The notes beneath the pieces were generated by a model that worked only from the letters and a program-made list of their open reading frames with translations, was not told the origin of the DNA and did no database searches. 39,771 bases of DNA from JBHEKP01 sp041859375 (GTDB taxonomy: Bacteria; Hydrogenedentota; Hydrogenedentia; Hydrogenedentales; CAITNO01). Shown piece after piece: positions 17,700-24,718 of the stretch; within the stretch, counting starts at the first letter, position 1, and every line of letters begins with the position of its first letter. The translations under genes and the position numbers were made by a program. The stretch lies in the NCBI GenBank assembly GCA_041859375.1, contig JBHEKP010000312.1:1-39771 (forward strand), written 5' to 3'.

Positions 17700-18683
17700 T
17701 CATTTCCTGCCGCGCTGAAACAGCACGGCGGACACGATTATCACGCCGGTGAGCATCAGGCGGCCGGCCTCGCCAACGGCGTTGATGCTCAGTATCTTCT
17801 CAAGATACCCGATGGTCAGGGTGCCCAGCAAGGTGAGCAGGATGCCGCCCCGCCCGCCCATCAGGCTGGTGCCGCCGATGACCACAATCGCAATGGCGGT
17901 GAGCTCGTAGGAAACACCCGCCTCCGGGTCGCCCTGCGTTTCCTGGGCCGCCTGGCAGATGCCCGCGACCGAGGCGAAAAGCCCGCTCATGGCATAGGCC
18001 AGCACCTTGGTCCGCGCCACCGGCACTCCGGAGAGCCGCGCCGCGTCCTCGTTGCCGCCGATGGCGTAGATGTGCCTGCCCGCCCTGAGCCGGGACAGCA
18101 GCACCCAGGAAATCAGCACGCAGCCCAAAAAAATGAGCGTCACCACGGCGACATTGTCCCCGAGCACCTTGGCGTTGAGAAAATCAAAGAATTTGGGAAA
18201 GTCCAAATATTTGAAGCCGTCGGCGGTTTCAACACCCTGGGAAATTTTCTTGCCGCCGGAGACGTACTTGGCCGCGCCGCGCGCGAAAACCATCATGGCC
18301 AGCGTGGCGATGAAGGGCTGCACCCCGAACCGCGCGATGATTCCCCCGGACAGCGCGCCGCAGCCGGCGCCCAAAGCCAGGCACAGGGGAACCGCCACCA
18401 GCGCCGGCATGCCCATGTGGATGCAGCATATGGACGACACCACGGCGGTCAGGCCCAGCAGGCTGCCCACGGAGAGATCGATGCCGCTGCTGATGATCAC
18501 GATGGTCATGCCGCAGGCCAGGATGCCGAAACGGGAAATGTGACGCAGCATGTCCCGGTGGGTGTCCCACTTGAAGAATGTGCCGTCGGCGTTGAACACC
18601 ACGCCAAGGGCCACTATCACCATCAGCGCCAGCAGGGCGCGGGTGAAGGGCCTCGCCATCAACTGTCTCCAGTCCGTTTTCAT
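17700..18683 (-). CDS. Sugar ABC transporter permease (RbsC/YtfT-like)
   Basis: The 327-residue integral membrane protein has about eight to ten hydrophobic segments. The family signature is clear: GMTIVIISSGIDLSVGS at 58-74 is the conserved stretch of branched-chain/ribose-type permeases, AIGGNEDAARLSG is the cytoplasmic coupling loop that contacts the ATPase, and AIAIVVIGGTSLMGGRGG follows. The length is normal for RbsC. The start overlaps the ATPase stop by four bases (ATGA). It would form the channel through which the sugar delivered by the adjacent binding protein crosses the inner membrane. Confidence 0.96.
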   Translation of the reverse strand: MKTDWRQLMARPFTRALLALMVIVALGVVFNADGTFFKWDTHRDMLRHISRFGILACGMTIVIISSGIDLSVGSLLGLTAVVSSICCIHMGMPALVAVPLCLALGAGCGALSGGIIARFGVQPFIATLAMMVFARGAAKYVSGGKKISQGVETADGFKYLDFPKFFDFLNAKVLGDNVAVVTLIFLGCVLISWVLLSRLRAGRHIYAIGGNEDAARLSGVPVARTKVLAYAMSGLFASVAGICQAAQETQGDPEAGVSYELTAIAIVVIGGTSLMGGRGGILLTLLGTLTIGYLEKILSINAVGEAGRLMLTGVIIVSAVLFQRGRK

Positions 18684-20212
18684 CCTTCAACTCCTCCTGC
18701 GCGGCCCATGGCGGCGGCGAGGATTTTTTCCTGCGCGGCCCCGTCCCGGTCAAACATGCCCGTGATTTTTCCCTGGTGCATCACCATGATGCGGTCGCTC
18801 ATGGCGAGCAGTTCCGGCATTTCCGAGGTGATCAGCAGGATGGTGATGCCCTCCCGCGTCCAGTTGTTCATCAGCGTGTAAATGTCGTGCTTGGCGCCTA
18901 TGTCCACGCCCCGCGTGGGTTCGTCAAGCAGCAGCACGCGCGGCCCGGTTTCCAGCCATTTCGCCAGCGCCACTTTCTGCTGGTTGCCGCCGGACAGGGT
19001 TTCAACCGGCTGGGCCAGCGTTGCCGCGCGTATGCCGAAACGGTCCCGGTGCGCCTCCGCGCAGCGCGCCTCCGCGCCCTCTCTGAGCCAGCCGCCGGGC
19101 GAAAAGCGCCGGAGCGAGGCCAGGGTGATGTTCTGCGCCACCGGCATGCCCAGCACGAGTCCGGTGGATTTGCGGTCGTTGGTGAGCAGTGCCACACCCC
19201 GCGCGATGGAACGCGACGGCGACACCGGGGCGCAGGGCTCCCCGTCAACCAGCACCTGTCCGGAGACGGTGCCGCCGTAAACGCCAAACAGTCCCTGAAG
19301 CAGTTCGCTCGCCCCGGAACCCTGCAATCCGCCAATGCCCAGAATCTCCCCCCGGCGCGCCTCAAAGGTGACCTTGTCCACGGCTGGACGGGGTCTGCCT
19401 TCCGGATCCGGGACGGTAAACCCGCGCACTTCCAGGCGGACCGGCCCCGGTTCGGGCCGGTGCCGCGGAAACTGCTCCTCCATGTCGCGCCCCACCATCC
19501 AGCGGATAAGTTCTTTTCTGGGCAGTTCCGCGGCGGCGGACGTGCCAATGTATTTTCCGTCACGGAGCACCGTTATCCTGTCGGCGACCCGGTAAATCTC
19601 CTCCATTTTATGGCTGATGTACACAATGCCGCAGCCCTGCCGTTTCAAGTCGTCAATCACCCCAAACAGCCGTTCCACCTCGGGATCGGTCAGGGAGCTT
19701 GTCGGTTCGTCCATCACAATCACCCGCGCCTCAAAGGCAAGCGCCTTGGCAATTTCAATGGTCTGCTGCACCGAAATGGGAAATTCACCCACCAGGCGTT
19801 TCGGGGAAATATCCAGTTGCAACCGTTGGAGAATGCCCCTGCACGCCCGTTCCTGGTCGCCAAAGCGCATCCAGCCGCCGCGGGCCGCCTGTTCCCGGCC
19901 CAAGAATATGTTGTCCGCCACGGTCATATGGGGAATCAGCGACAACTCCTGGTGAATCACCGATATGCCCCGGCGGGCGGCGTCCTGGGGGGAATGGAAC
20001 CGGACGGTTTTTCCCAAATATTCAATGGTTCCCGTGTGCTCCGTGTGCACCCCGGCAAGGATCTTTATCAGGGTGCTTTTTCCCGCGCCGTTCTCGCCGG
20101 CAAGGATGTGAACCTCGCCGGCGCGCAGATCAAAACGCACCCCGTCGAGCACTTTTTGCCCGGAAAAAGCCTTGCCTATTCCGGACATAGATAAAAGCGG
20201 ATGTTCAGACAT
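18680..20212 (-). CDS. Sugar ABC transporter ATPase, duplicated (RbsA/MglA-like)
   Basis: The 510-residue protein has two ABC cassettes in one chain, as in RbsA and MglA. In the first, Walker A is GENGAGKST at 39-47, the signature-position helix is ISVQQTIEIAKAL and Walker B ends in MDEPTSSL. In the second cassette, Walker A is degraded to GLQGSGASE, as is normal for this family, while LSGGNQQK and LLLDEPTRGVD are intact. It powers sugar uptake with the downstream permease and lipoprotein and is the first gene of the nine-gene run. The ribosome site is weak (ACAGG just before the ATG). Confidence 0.96.
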   Translation of the reverse strand: MSEHPLLSMSGIGKAFSGQKVLDGVRFDLRAGEVHILAGENGAGKSTLIKILAGVHTEHTGTIEYLGKTVRFHSPQDAARRGISVIHQELSLIPHMTVADNIFLGREQAARGGWMRFGDQERACRGILQRLQLDISPKRLVGEFPISVQQTIEIAKALAFEARVIVMDEPTSSLTDPEVERLFGVIDDLKRQGCGIVYISHKMEEIYRVADRITVLRDGKYIGTSAAAELPRKELIRWMVGRDMEEQFPRHRPEPGPVRLEVRGFTVPDPEGRPRPAVDKVTFEARRGEILGIGGLQGSGASELLQGLFGVYGGTVSGQVLVDGEPCAPVSPSRSIARGVALLTNDRKSTGLVLGMPVAQNITLASLRRFSPGGWLREGAEARCAEAHRDRFGIRAATLAQPVETLSGGNQQKVALAKWLETGPRVLLLDEPTRGVDIGAKHDIYTLMNNWTREGITILLITSEMPELLAMSDRIMVMHQGKITGMFDRDGAAQEKILAAAMGRAGGVEG

Positions 20213-20270
20213 GCCTGTAAAATATTCCGGTCTGCAATTTCTCGGTTACGGCAGAATGGCCGCCGGGATG

Positions 20271-20279
20271 AGTGTAGCA
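20271..20279 (-). promoter_or_regulatory. Candidate extended -10 promoter for the sugar-transport run
   Basis: On the minus strand the sequence is TGCTACACT (TG-n-TACACT), about 60 bases before the ATPase start. I see no acceptable -35. A short 4-bp stem, CGGC with GCCG, follows within about ten bases. This is the best candidate in the divergent region but is supported by pattern only. Confidence 0.3.
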
Positions 20280-20362
20280 CACCCCCTCCCTCCGTCTCAT
20301 GCCGTTTAGAATCATCCTCACCCAGTTGATTCAGGTCTTGGGATTATTTTTGTGCCGAAAAA

Positions 20363-20391
20363 TTGAATCCTCCCCCAAAAATCATTATAAT
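20363..20391 (+). promoter_or_regulatory. Sigma70-type promoter of cysK
   Basis: TTGAAT at 20363-20368 and a perfect TATAAT at 20386-20391 are separated by exactly 17 bases, the ideal spacing. Transcription would start near 20398, leaving a leader of about 123 bases before the cysK start codon. This is the only promoter in the window with both boxes good. Confidence 0.7.
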
Positions 20392-20395
20392 ACTT

Positions 20396-20500
20396 ATCAT
20401 CTTAGTGGAATATATCCTTGAGAGGTGATGTTTCAAAAAAGTAAGCAGTGAAAAAGAGCAAACCGGACGTGGTTTGAGCAACAGCAGCGGAGCACGGCTC
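20396..20500 (+). promoter_or_regulatory. Structured 5' leader of cysK (possible regulatory RNA)
   Basis: Three stems can be drawn. AUCAUCUU (20396-20403) pairs with GAGGUGAU (20422-20429) over eight pairs with two G-U wobbles, enclosing a smaller GGA/UCC hairpin. AAACC pairs with GGUUU over a six-base loop. GGAGC pairs with GCUCC over a three-base loop, shortly before the cysK ribosome site. The first stem would hide the start of a seven-codon reading frame. I could not match the leader to SAM-I or another known riboswitch, so function is inference. Confidence 0.35.
20428..20451 (+). other. Possible seven-codon leader reading frame upstream of cysK
   Basis: ATG at 20428 is preceded by GAGAGG and encodes MFQKSKQ before TGA at 20449-20451. 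It contains no cysteine or methionine run, so it is not an evident amino-acid attenuator peptide. It may be chance; it is noted because its start lies inside the right arm of the first leader stem. Confidence 0.2.
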
Positions 20501-20520
20501 CCGACATGGAGGGTATTGGG

Positions 20521-21447
20521 ATGAGTTTTTACGCGGACAACAGTTTTTCAATCGGACGAACGCCATTGGTGCGGTTGAACAAGGTCACGCAGGGCGTGAA
20601 AGCGGCCCATGTGCTGGCCAAGATTGAGGGCCGCAATCCCGCATACTCGGTAAAATGCCGCATCGGCGCCAACATGATCTGGGACGCCGAGAAACGGGGC
20701 GTACTCAAGCCGGGCGGCACCATCATCGAGCCCACCTCGGGCAACACGGGCATCGCCCTGGCCTTTGTTTCGGCGGCGCGCGGGTACAAGCTGATACTGA
20801 CCATGCCGGAGACCATGAGCCTTGAGCGGCGCTCCATGCTGAAGGCCTTCGGCGCGGATCTGGTGCTCACCCCCGGCGCGCTGGGCATGCCCGGCGCGAT
20901 TTCCGAGGCGGAGCGCATCGCGGCGGAAAACCCCGCCTTCTTCCTGCCGCAGCAGTTCAAGAACCCGGCCAACCCGGAAATCCATTTCAAGACCACCGGT
21001 CCGGAAATCTGGGAGGACACGGAGGGTTCGGTGGACGTGGTCGTGGCGGGCGTGGGCACGGGCGGCACCATCACCGGCATCAGCCGCTATCTGAAAAAGG
21101 AAAAAGGGAAAAAGATCGAGGCTGTCGCGGTGGAACCCGCCTCCTCCCCGGTCCTTTCCGGAGGCCAGCCCGGCAAGCACAAGATCCAGGGCATCGGCGC
21201 GGGGTTCAAGCCGGATGTGCTTGACCTGTCGCTGGTGGACAAGATTGAGCAGGTGACCGACGACGAGGCCTTTGAGACGGCCCGCCGCCTGGCGAAAGAG
21301 GAGGGAATCATCTGCGGCATCAGTTGCGGCGCCGCCGCCGCGGCCGCCGTGCGCCTGGCCAACCAGCCCGAATACGCGGGCAAGACCATCGTGGTGGTGC
21401 TGCCCGACTCGGGCGAGCGCTACCTTTCCACCCCGCTTTTCCAGTAA
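20521..21447 (+). CDS. cysK: Cysteine synthase A (O-acetylserine sulfhydrylase)
   Basis: This 308-residue cytosolic PLP enzyme makes cysteine from O-acetylserine and sulfide. The sequence follows E. coli-type CysK closely: IGRTPLVRLN at 11-20, SVKCRIGANMIWDAEKRGV with the PLP lysine K45, the substrate loop EPTSGNTGIA, GVGTGGTITG for phosphate binding and PDSGERYLST at the end. Start: ATG at 20521, because GGAGGG (20508-20513) lies seven bases upstream; an in-frame ATG at 20506 overlaps that site. It leads the methionine cluster, with metY 36 bases downstream. It is expected to be driven by the promoter at 20363-20391 and possibly controlled through its structured leader. Confidence 0.97.
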   Translation: MSFYADNSFSIGRTPLVRLNKVTQGVKAAHVLAKIEGRNPAYSVKCRIGANMIWDAEKRGVLKPGGTIIEPTSGNTGIALAFVSAARGYKLILTMPETMSLERRSMLKAFGADLVLTPGALGMPGAISEAERIAAENPAFFLPQQFKNPANPEIHFKTTGPEIWEDTEGSVDVVVAGVGTGGTITGISRYLKKEKGKKIEAVAVEPASSPVLSGGQPGKHKIQGIGAGFKPDVLDLSLVDKIEQVTDDEAFETARRLAKEEGIICGISCGAAAAAAVRLANQPEYAGKTIVVVLPDSGERYLSTPLFQ

Positions 21448-21483
21448 CCAATCAAAAGCAACCCCACTGCGAAGGATGAGAAG

Positions 21484-22782
21484 ATGAGCAAAGAGAACAA
21501 ACCGGGCCTTGGCACTTTGGCGCTTCACGCGGGGCAGGAGCCTGATCCCGTAACCGGATCGCGGGCCGTGCCCATTTACCAGACCACCTCCTATGTGTTC
21601 CGCGACCATGAGCACGCGGCCAACCTTTTCGCGCTGAACGAATTCGGCAACATCTACACGCGCCTGATGAACCCCACCACCGACGTGCTGGAAAAGCGCG
21701 TGGCGGCGCTTGAGGGCGGCATCGGCGCGCTGGCCGTGTCGTCCGGTTCCGCGGCCATCACCCTGGCGGTGCTGAACATCACCAAAACGGGCCAGAACAT
21801 CGTCTCCTCCCAGACGCTTTACGGCGGCACCTACAACCTCTTCGCCCACACCTTCAAGGATCTGGGCATTGAGGCGCGCTTTGTGGACTCGTCCAACCCG
21901 GAAAATTTCGCCAAGGCCATTGACGGCAACACGCGGCTCCTGTACGTTGAGAGCATCGGCAACCCGGCAAACGACGTGGCGGACTTCGAGGCCATCGCGA
22001 AGATTGCCCATGACAACGGCATTCCCCTGATTGTGGACAACACGGTCACCTCCCCCGCCCTGTTCCGTCCGCTGGAGCACGGCGCTGACATCGTGGTGCA
22101 TTCGGCCACCAAGGTGCTCGGCGGCCACGGCACCTCCATCGGCGGCGTCATCGTGGACGGCGGCAAATTCGACTGGAACAACGGCAAGTTCCCCGAGCTG
22201 ACCGAGCCCAACGAGAGCTACCACGGCATGAAGTTTTACGACCACTTCAAGGGCATCGGCAACATCAGCTACATCATCAAGGCGCGTGTGACGCTCCTGC
22301 GCGACACGGGCCCGTGCCTGTCACCGTTCAACGCCTTCCTGCTGCTGCAGGGCATCGAGACGCTGCACCTGCGGGTGCCGCGCCACAACGAGAACGCCCT
22401 CGCGCTGGCCAGGCACCTGGAGCAGCACCCGGCGGTGTCCTGGGTGAACTATCCCGGCCTGCCCAGCCACCGCAGCCATGAGCGCGCCAAGAAATACCTT
22501 CCCAAGGGGCAGGGCGCGATCCTCGGCTTCGGCATCAAGGGAGGCTCAGACGCGGCGGTGAAGTTCATCAACGCCACGAAACTGGCCTCGCACCTTGCCA
22601 ACGTGCTTGACGCCAAGACGCTTGTGATCCATCCGGCGACCACCACGCACCAGCAGCTTTCCCCGGCGGAGCAGAAGGCCGCGGGGGTGTCGCCCGAGTT
22701 CATCCGCGTGTCGGTGGGGCTTGAGGATTATGACGACATCCGCGCCGACTTCGACCAGGCATTGGCCGCGTCACAGCAATAG
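21484..22782 (+). CDS. metY: O-acetylhomoserine sulfhydrylase
   Basis: This 432-residue PLP enzyme of the Cys/Met metabolism family converts O-acetylhomoserine and sulfide to homocysteine (direct sulfhydrylation). YTRLMNPTTDVLEKR at 58-72, SSGSAA at 86-91 and HSATKVLGGHG with the PLP lysine K210 are diagnostic. The length (about 430) and the long insertion around FDWNNGKFPEL mark the OAH sulfhydrylase subgroup rather than cystathionine gamma-synthase. AAGGA lies upstream of the ATG. With cysK before it and metX after it, the cluster supplies substrate and uses the same sulfide. A strong terminator follows its stop within 14 bases. Confidence 0.96.
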   Translation: MSKENKPGLGTLALHAGQEPDPVTGSRAVPIYQTTSYVFRDHEHAANLFALNEFGNIYTRLMNPTTDVLEKRVAALEGGIGALAVSSGSAAITLAVLNITKTGQNIVSSQTLYGGTYNLFAHTFKDLGIEARFVDSSNPENFAKAIDGNTRLLYVESIGNPANDVADFEAIAKIAHDNGIPLIVDNTVTSPALFRPLEHGADIVVHSATKVLGGHGTSIGGVIVDGGKFDWNNGKFPELTEPNESYHGMKFYDHFKGIGNISYIIKARVTLLRDTGPCLSPFNAFLLLQGIETLHLRVPRHNENALALARHLEQHPAVSWVNYPGLPSHRSHERAKKYLPKGQGAILGFGIKGGSDAAVKFINATKLASHLANVLDAKTLVIHPATTTHQQLSPAEQKAAGVSPEFIRVSVGLEDYDDIRADFDQALAASQQ

Positions 22783-22783
22783 G

Positions 22784-22792
22784 TGGTATCAT
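22784..22792 (+). promoter_or_regulatory. Candidate extended -10 promoter for metX-metW
   Basis: TGGTATCAT is an extended -10 with five of six matches to TATAAT. It begins two bases after the first base of the codon ending metY (stop TAG 22780-22782). The predicted start near 22799 would lie within the left arm of the terminator stem at 22796-22830. No -35 stands out inside the end of metY. Confidence 0.45.
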
Positions 22793-22795
22793 TGA

Positions 22796-22839
22796 GGGCG
22801 CGCGGTGCCGGACCACGGCAGCGCGCGCCCCTTTTTTTG
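22796..22839 (+). terminator. Intrinsic terminator after metY
   Basis: GGGCGCGCG (22796-22804) pairs perfectly with CGCGCGCCC (22822-22830). After one G-G mismatch, five more pairs (TGCCG with CGGCA) close a five-base loop. A run of seven T follows at 22832-22838. This is a textbook factor-independent terminator on the plus strand. It ends 22 bases before the metX start codon. Confidence 0.85.
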
Positions 22840-22860
22840 GCAACAAACAGCGCGGTACAC

Positions 22861-24699
22861 ATGGAAAAAGTCTGCGAAAAAAACAGCACGGAACGGTCCG
22901 TGGGCATTGTCGAGACGCGGTATTTCACCTTCGCCGAAGGACCGGACGGGGGGTTGCTGCTGGACTGCGGCGAAAGGCTCGGCCCGATCACGGTGGCCTA
23001 TGAAACCTACGGCACGCTGAACGCCGACCGGTCAAACGCCGTGCTGGTCTGCCACGCCCTCTCGGGCGACGCCCACGCGGCGGGGCGGCACCACCCGGAC
23101 GATCCCAAACCCGGCTGGTGGGAGGACATGATCGGGCCGGGCAAGGGCATAGACACCGACAAGTACTTTGTCATCTGCTCGAACTTCCTGGGCGGCTGCA
23201 AGGGCACCACCGGGCCGGGCAGCGTCAACCCCGCCACGGGCAGGCCGTACGGGCTCTCCTTCCCCGTCATCACCGTGGCCGACATGGTCCGGGTGCAGCG
23301 CATCCTCATCCGCCATCTCGGCATTGAGAAGCTGCTCTGCGTCACCGGCGGGTCGCTGGGCGGAATGCAGACCCTTGAGTGGGCCGTGCGCTTCCCGGAG
23401 ATGATTTGCAGCGCCCTGCTCATCGCCACCAGCCATTACACGGGCGCGCAGCAAATCGCCTTCGACGCGGTGGGCCGCAGCGCCATCCAGGCGGACGCCG
23501 AATTCAACAGCGGCGACTACCCCGCGGGGGGCGGCCCGCGCAGGGGGCTGGCGATCGCGCGGATGATGGCCCACATCACCTATCTTTCCGACGAGTCCAT
23601 GAACAGGAAGTTCGGGCGCACCCTGCGCAACTCCGACCGGCTGGGCTTCAGTTTCGGCAGCGAGTTCAACGTGGAAACCTACCTGGACCACCAGGGCGAG
23701 CGCTTTGTCAACCGCTTCGACGCGAACTCCTACCTGTACGTGACGAAGGCGATGGACTATTTTGACGTCTCGGCGGGGTTTGCCTCCCTGGACGAGTCCC
23801 TGGCCCGGGCCAAGACCCGCCTGCTGGTGGTGGCCTTCTCTTCCGACTGGCTCTTCCCCCCCTACCAGTCCGAGGAGATGGTTTACTCCTTCGCGCGCAA
23901 CGGCAGCACCGTCTCCTACTGCAACGTGAAAAGCGACTACGGCCACGACGCGTTCCTTCTTGAGGTGGACACCCTGTCCCGCCTCGTGTCCGGCTTCGTC
24001 AACCATGCGGCGCACCCCGAGCAGGTCTGCAAGGAGTGCGGCAGCCCCTGCGCCAAGCGCGCCGCGGCAGCGCCCCGGCAGGCAGGCTCCCCCCTCCGCA
24101 TTTTCAGCACGCAGCACCGCGTGGACTATGACATGATTGTGGATCTCGTCGACGACGGGAGCCGCGTGCTGGACATCGGCTGCGGCTCGGGCGAACTGCT
24201 CTGCCAGCTGCTGCGCCGCAAAAACGTGCGCTGCCTGGGGCTGGAAGTGGACGAGGAGTCCGTGGTGCAGTGCGTCGAGTACGGCATCAACGTCATCCAG
24301 GCCGACATCGAGGACGGACTCTCGGAGCTGCCCGACAACTCCTTTGACTTTGTCATTCTCAGCATGACACTTCAGGTTCTGCAGAACCCCGAATTCGCGC
24401 TGCGTGAAATGCTGCGCGTCGGCAGGCGCTGCATTGTCAGCTTCCCCAACTTCGGCCACTGGAAGGCCCGCTGCAAGACATTCTTCCTGGGGCGCGCGCC
24501 GGTCACCCCGAACCTGCCCTACCAGTGGTACGACTCGCCCAACCGGCACGTTGTGACCATCAAGGACTTCCGCGCCTTTTGCGGCGCCCTTGGATTCCGG
24601 GTTGAAAGGGAAATCGCCCTCAGCGGCGACGGGACCGTCACCTTTGCCCCCAACCTGCGCGCCGATGAGGCGCTCTACGTGCTCAGGAACGGCCGCTGA
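22861..24699 (+). CDS. metX: Fused homoserine O-acetyltransferase (MetX) and MetW
   Basis: The 612-residue protein joins two enzymes that are normally separate. Residues about 15-385 are the alpha/beta-hydrolase MetX, which acetylates homoserine: nucleophile S165 in GGSLGG, D329 in SSDWLFPP and H362 in YGHDAF form the catalytic triad. Residues about 412-612 are MetW, a methyltransferase-like partner of MetX: VLDIGCGSGELL at 436-447 is the nucleotide-type loop, and SFPNFGHWKAR and LPYQWYDSPN are MetW hallmarks. The linker near 386-411 holds CKECGSPC. Start: ATG at 22861, where similarity to MetX begins; an upstream GTG at 22783 would translate through the terminator and gives no family sequence. 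There is no strong ribosome site. It supplies O-acetylhomoserine to metY upstream. Confidence 0.95.
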   Translation: MEKVCEKNSTERSVGIVETRYFTFAEGPDGGLLLDCGERLGPITVAYETYGTLNADRSNAVLVCHALSGDAHAAGRHHPDDPKPGWWEDMIGPGKGIDTDKYFVICSNFLGGCKGTTGPGSVNPATGRPYGLSFPVITVADMVRVQRILIRHLGIEKLLCVTGGSLGGMQTLEWAVRFPEMICSALLIATSHYTGAQQIAFDAVGRSAIQADAEFNSGDYPAGGGPRRGLAIARMMAHITYLSDESMNRKFGRTLRNSDRLGFSFGSEFNVETYLDHQGERFVNRFDANSYLYVTKAMDYFDVSAGFASLDESLARAKTRLLVVAFSSDWLFPPYQSEEMVYSFARNGSTVSYCNVKSDYGHDAFLLEVDTLSRLVSGFVNHAAHPEQVCKECGSPCAKRAAAAPRQAGSPLRIFSTQHRVDYDMIVDLVDDGSRVLDIGCGSGELLCQLLRRKNVRCLGLEVDEESVVQCVEYGINVIQADIEDGLSELPDNSFDFVILSMTLQVLQNPEFALREMLRVGRRCIVSFPNFGHWKARCKTFFLGRAPVTPNLPYQWYDSPNRHVVTIKDFRAFCGALGFRVEREIALSGDGTVTFAPNLRADEALYVLRNGR

Positions 24700-24718
24700 G
24701 CCCCCGCCGGGCCTGCGG

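Larger units (their letters stand above)
20213..20520. other. Divergent intergenic region between transporter run and cysK (308 bp)
   Basis: This AT-richer stretch is the only gap over 300 bases. It holds the candidate minus-strand promoter at 20271-20279, a good sigma70-type promoter for cysK at 20363-20391, and an approximately 120-base cysK leader with hairpins and a tiny open frame. I see no conserved riboswitch core and no transposon remnants. Confidence 0.6.

Noticed and set aside
20428..20451. Cysteine attenuation by a leader peptide
   Set aside because: The mini frame has no cysteine codons, and no mutually exclusive terminator and antiterminator stems with a T run are visible.
20392..20520. 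SAM-I (S-box) riboswitch in the cysK leader, suggested by CTTATCA and GAGAGGTG words
   Set aside because: The words are not in the canonical order and the conserved GGCAACC and GATGAAACC-type blocks are missing. The leader stays an unassigned structured RNA.
24700..24718. Bidirectional terminator between the convergent metX-metW and pheA genes
   Set aside because: The 19-base gap has no usable stem and no T run, so the ends may overlap or depend on Rho.
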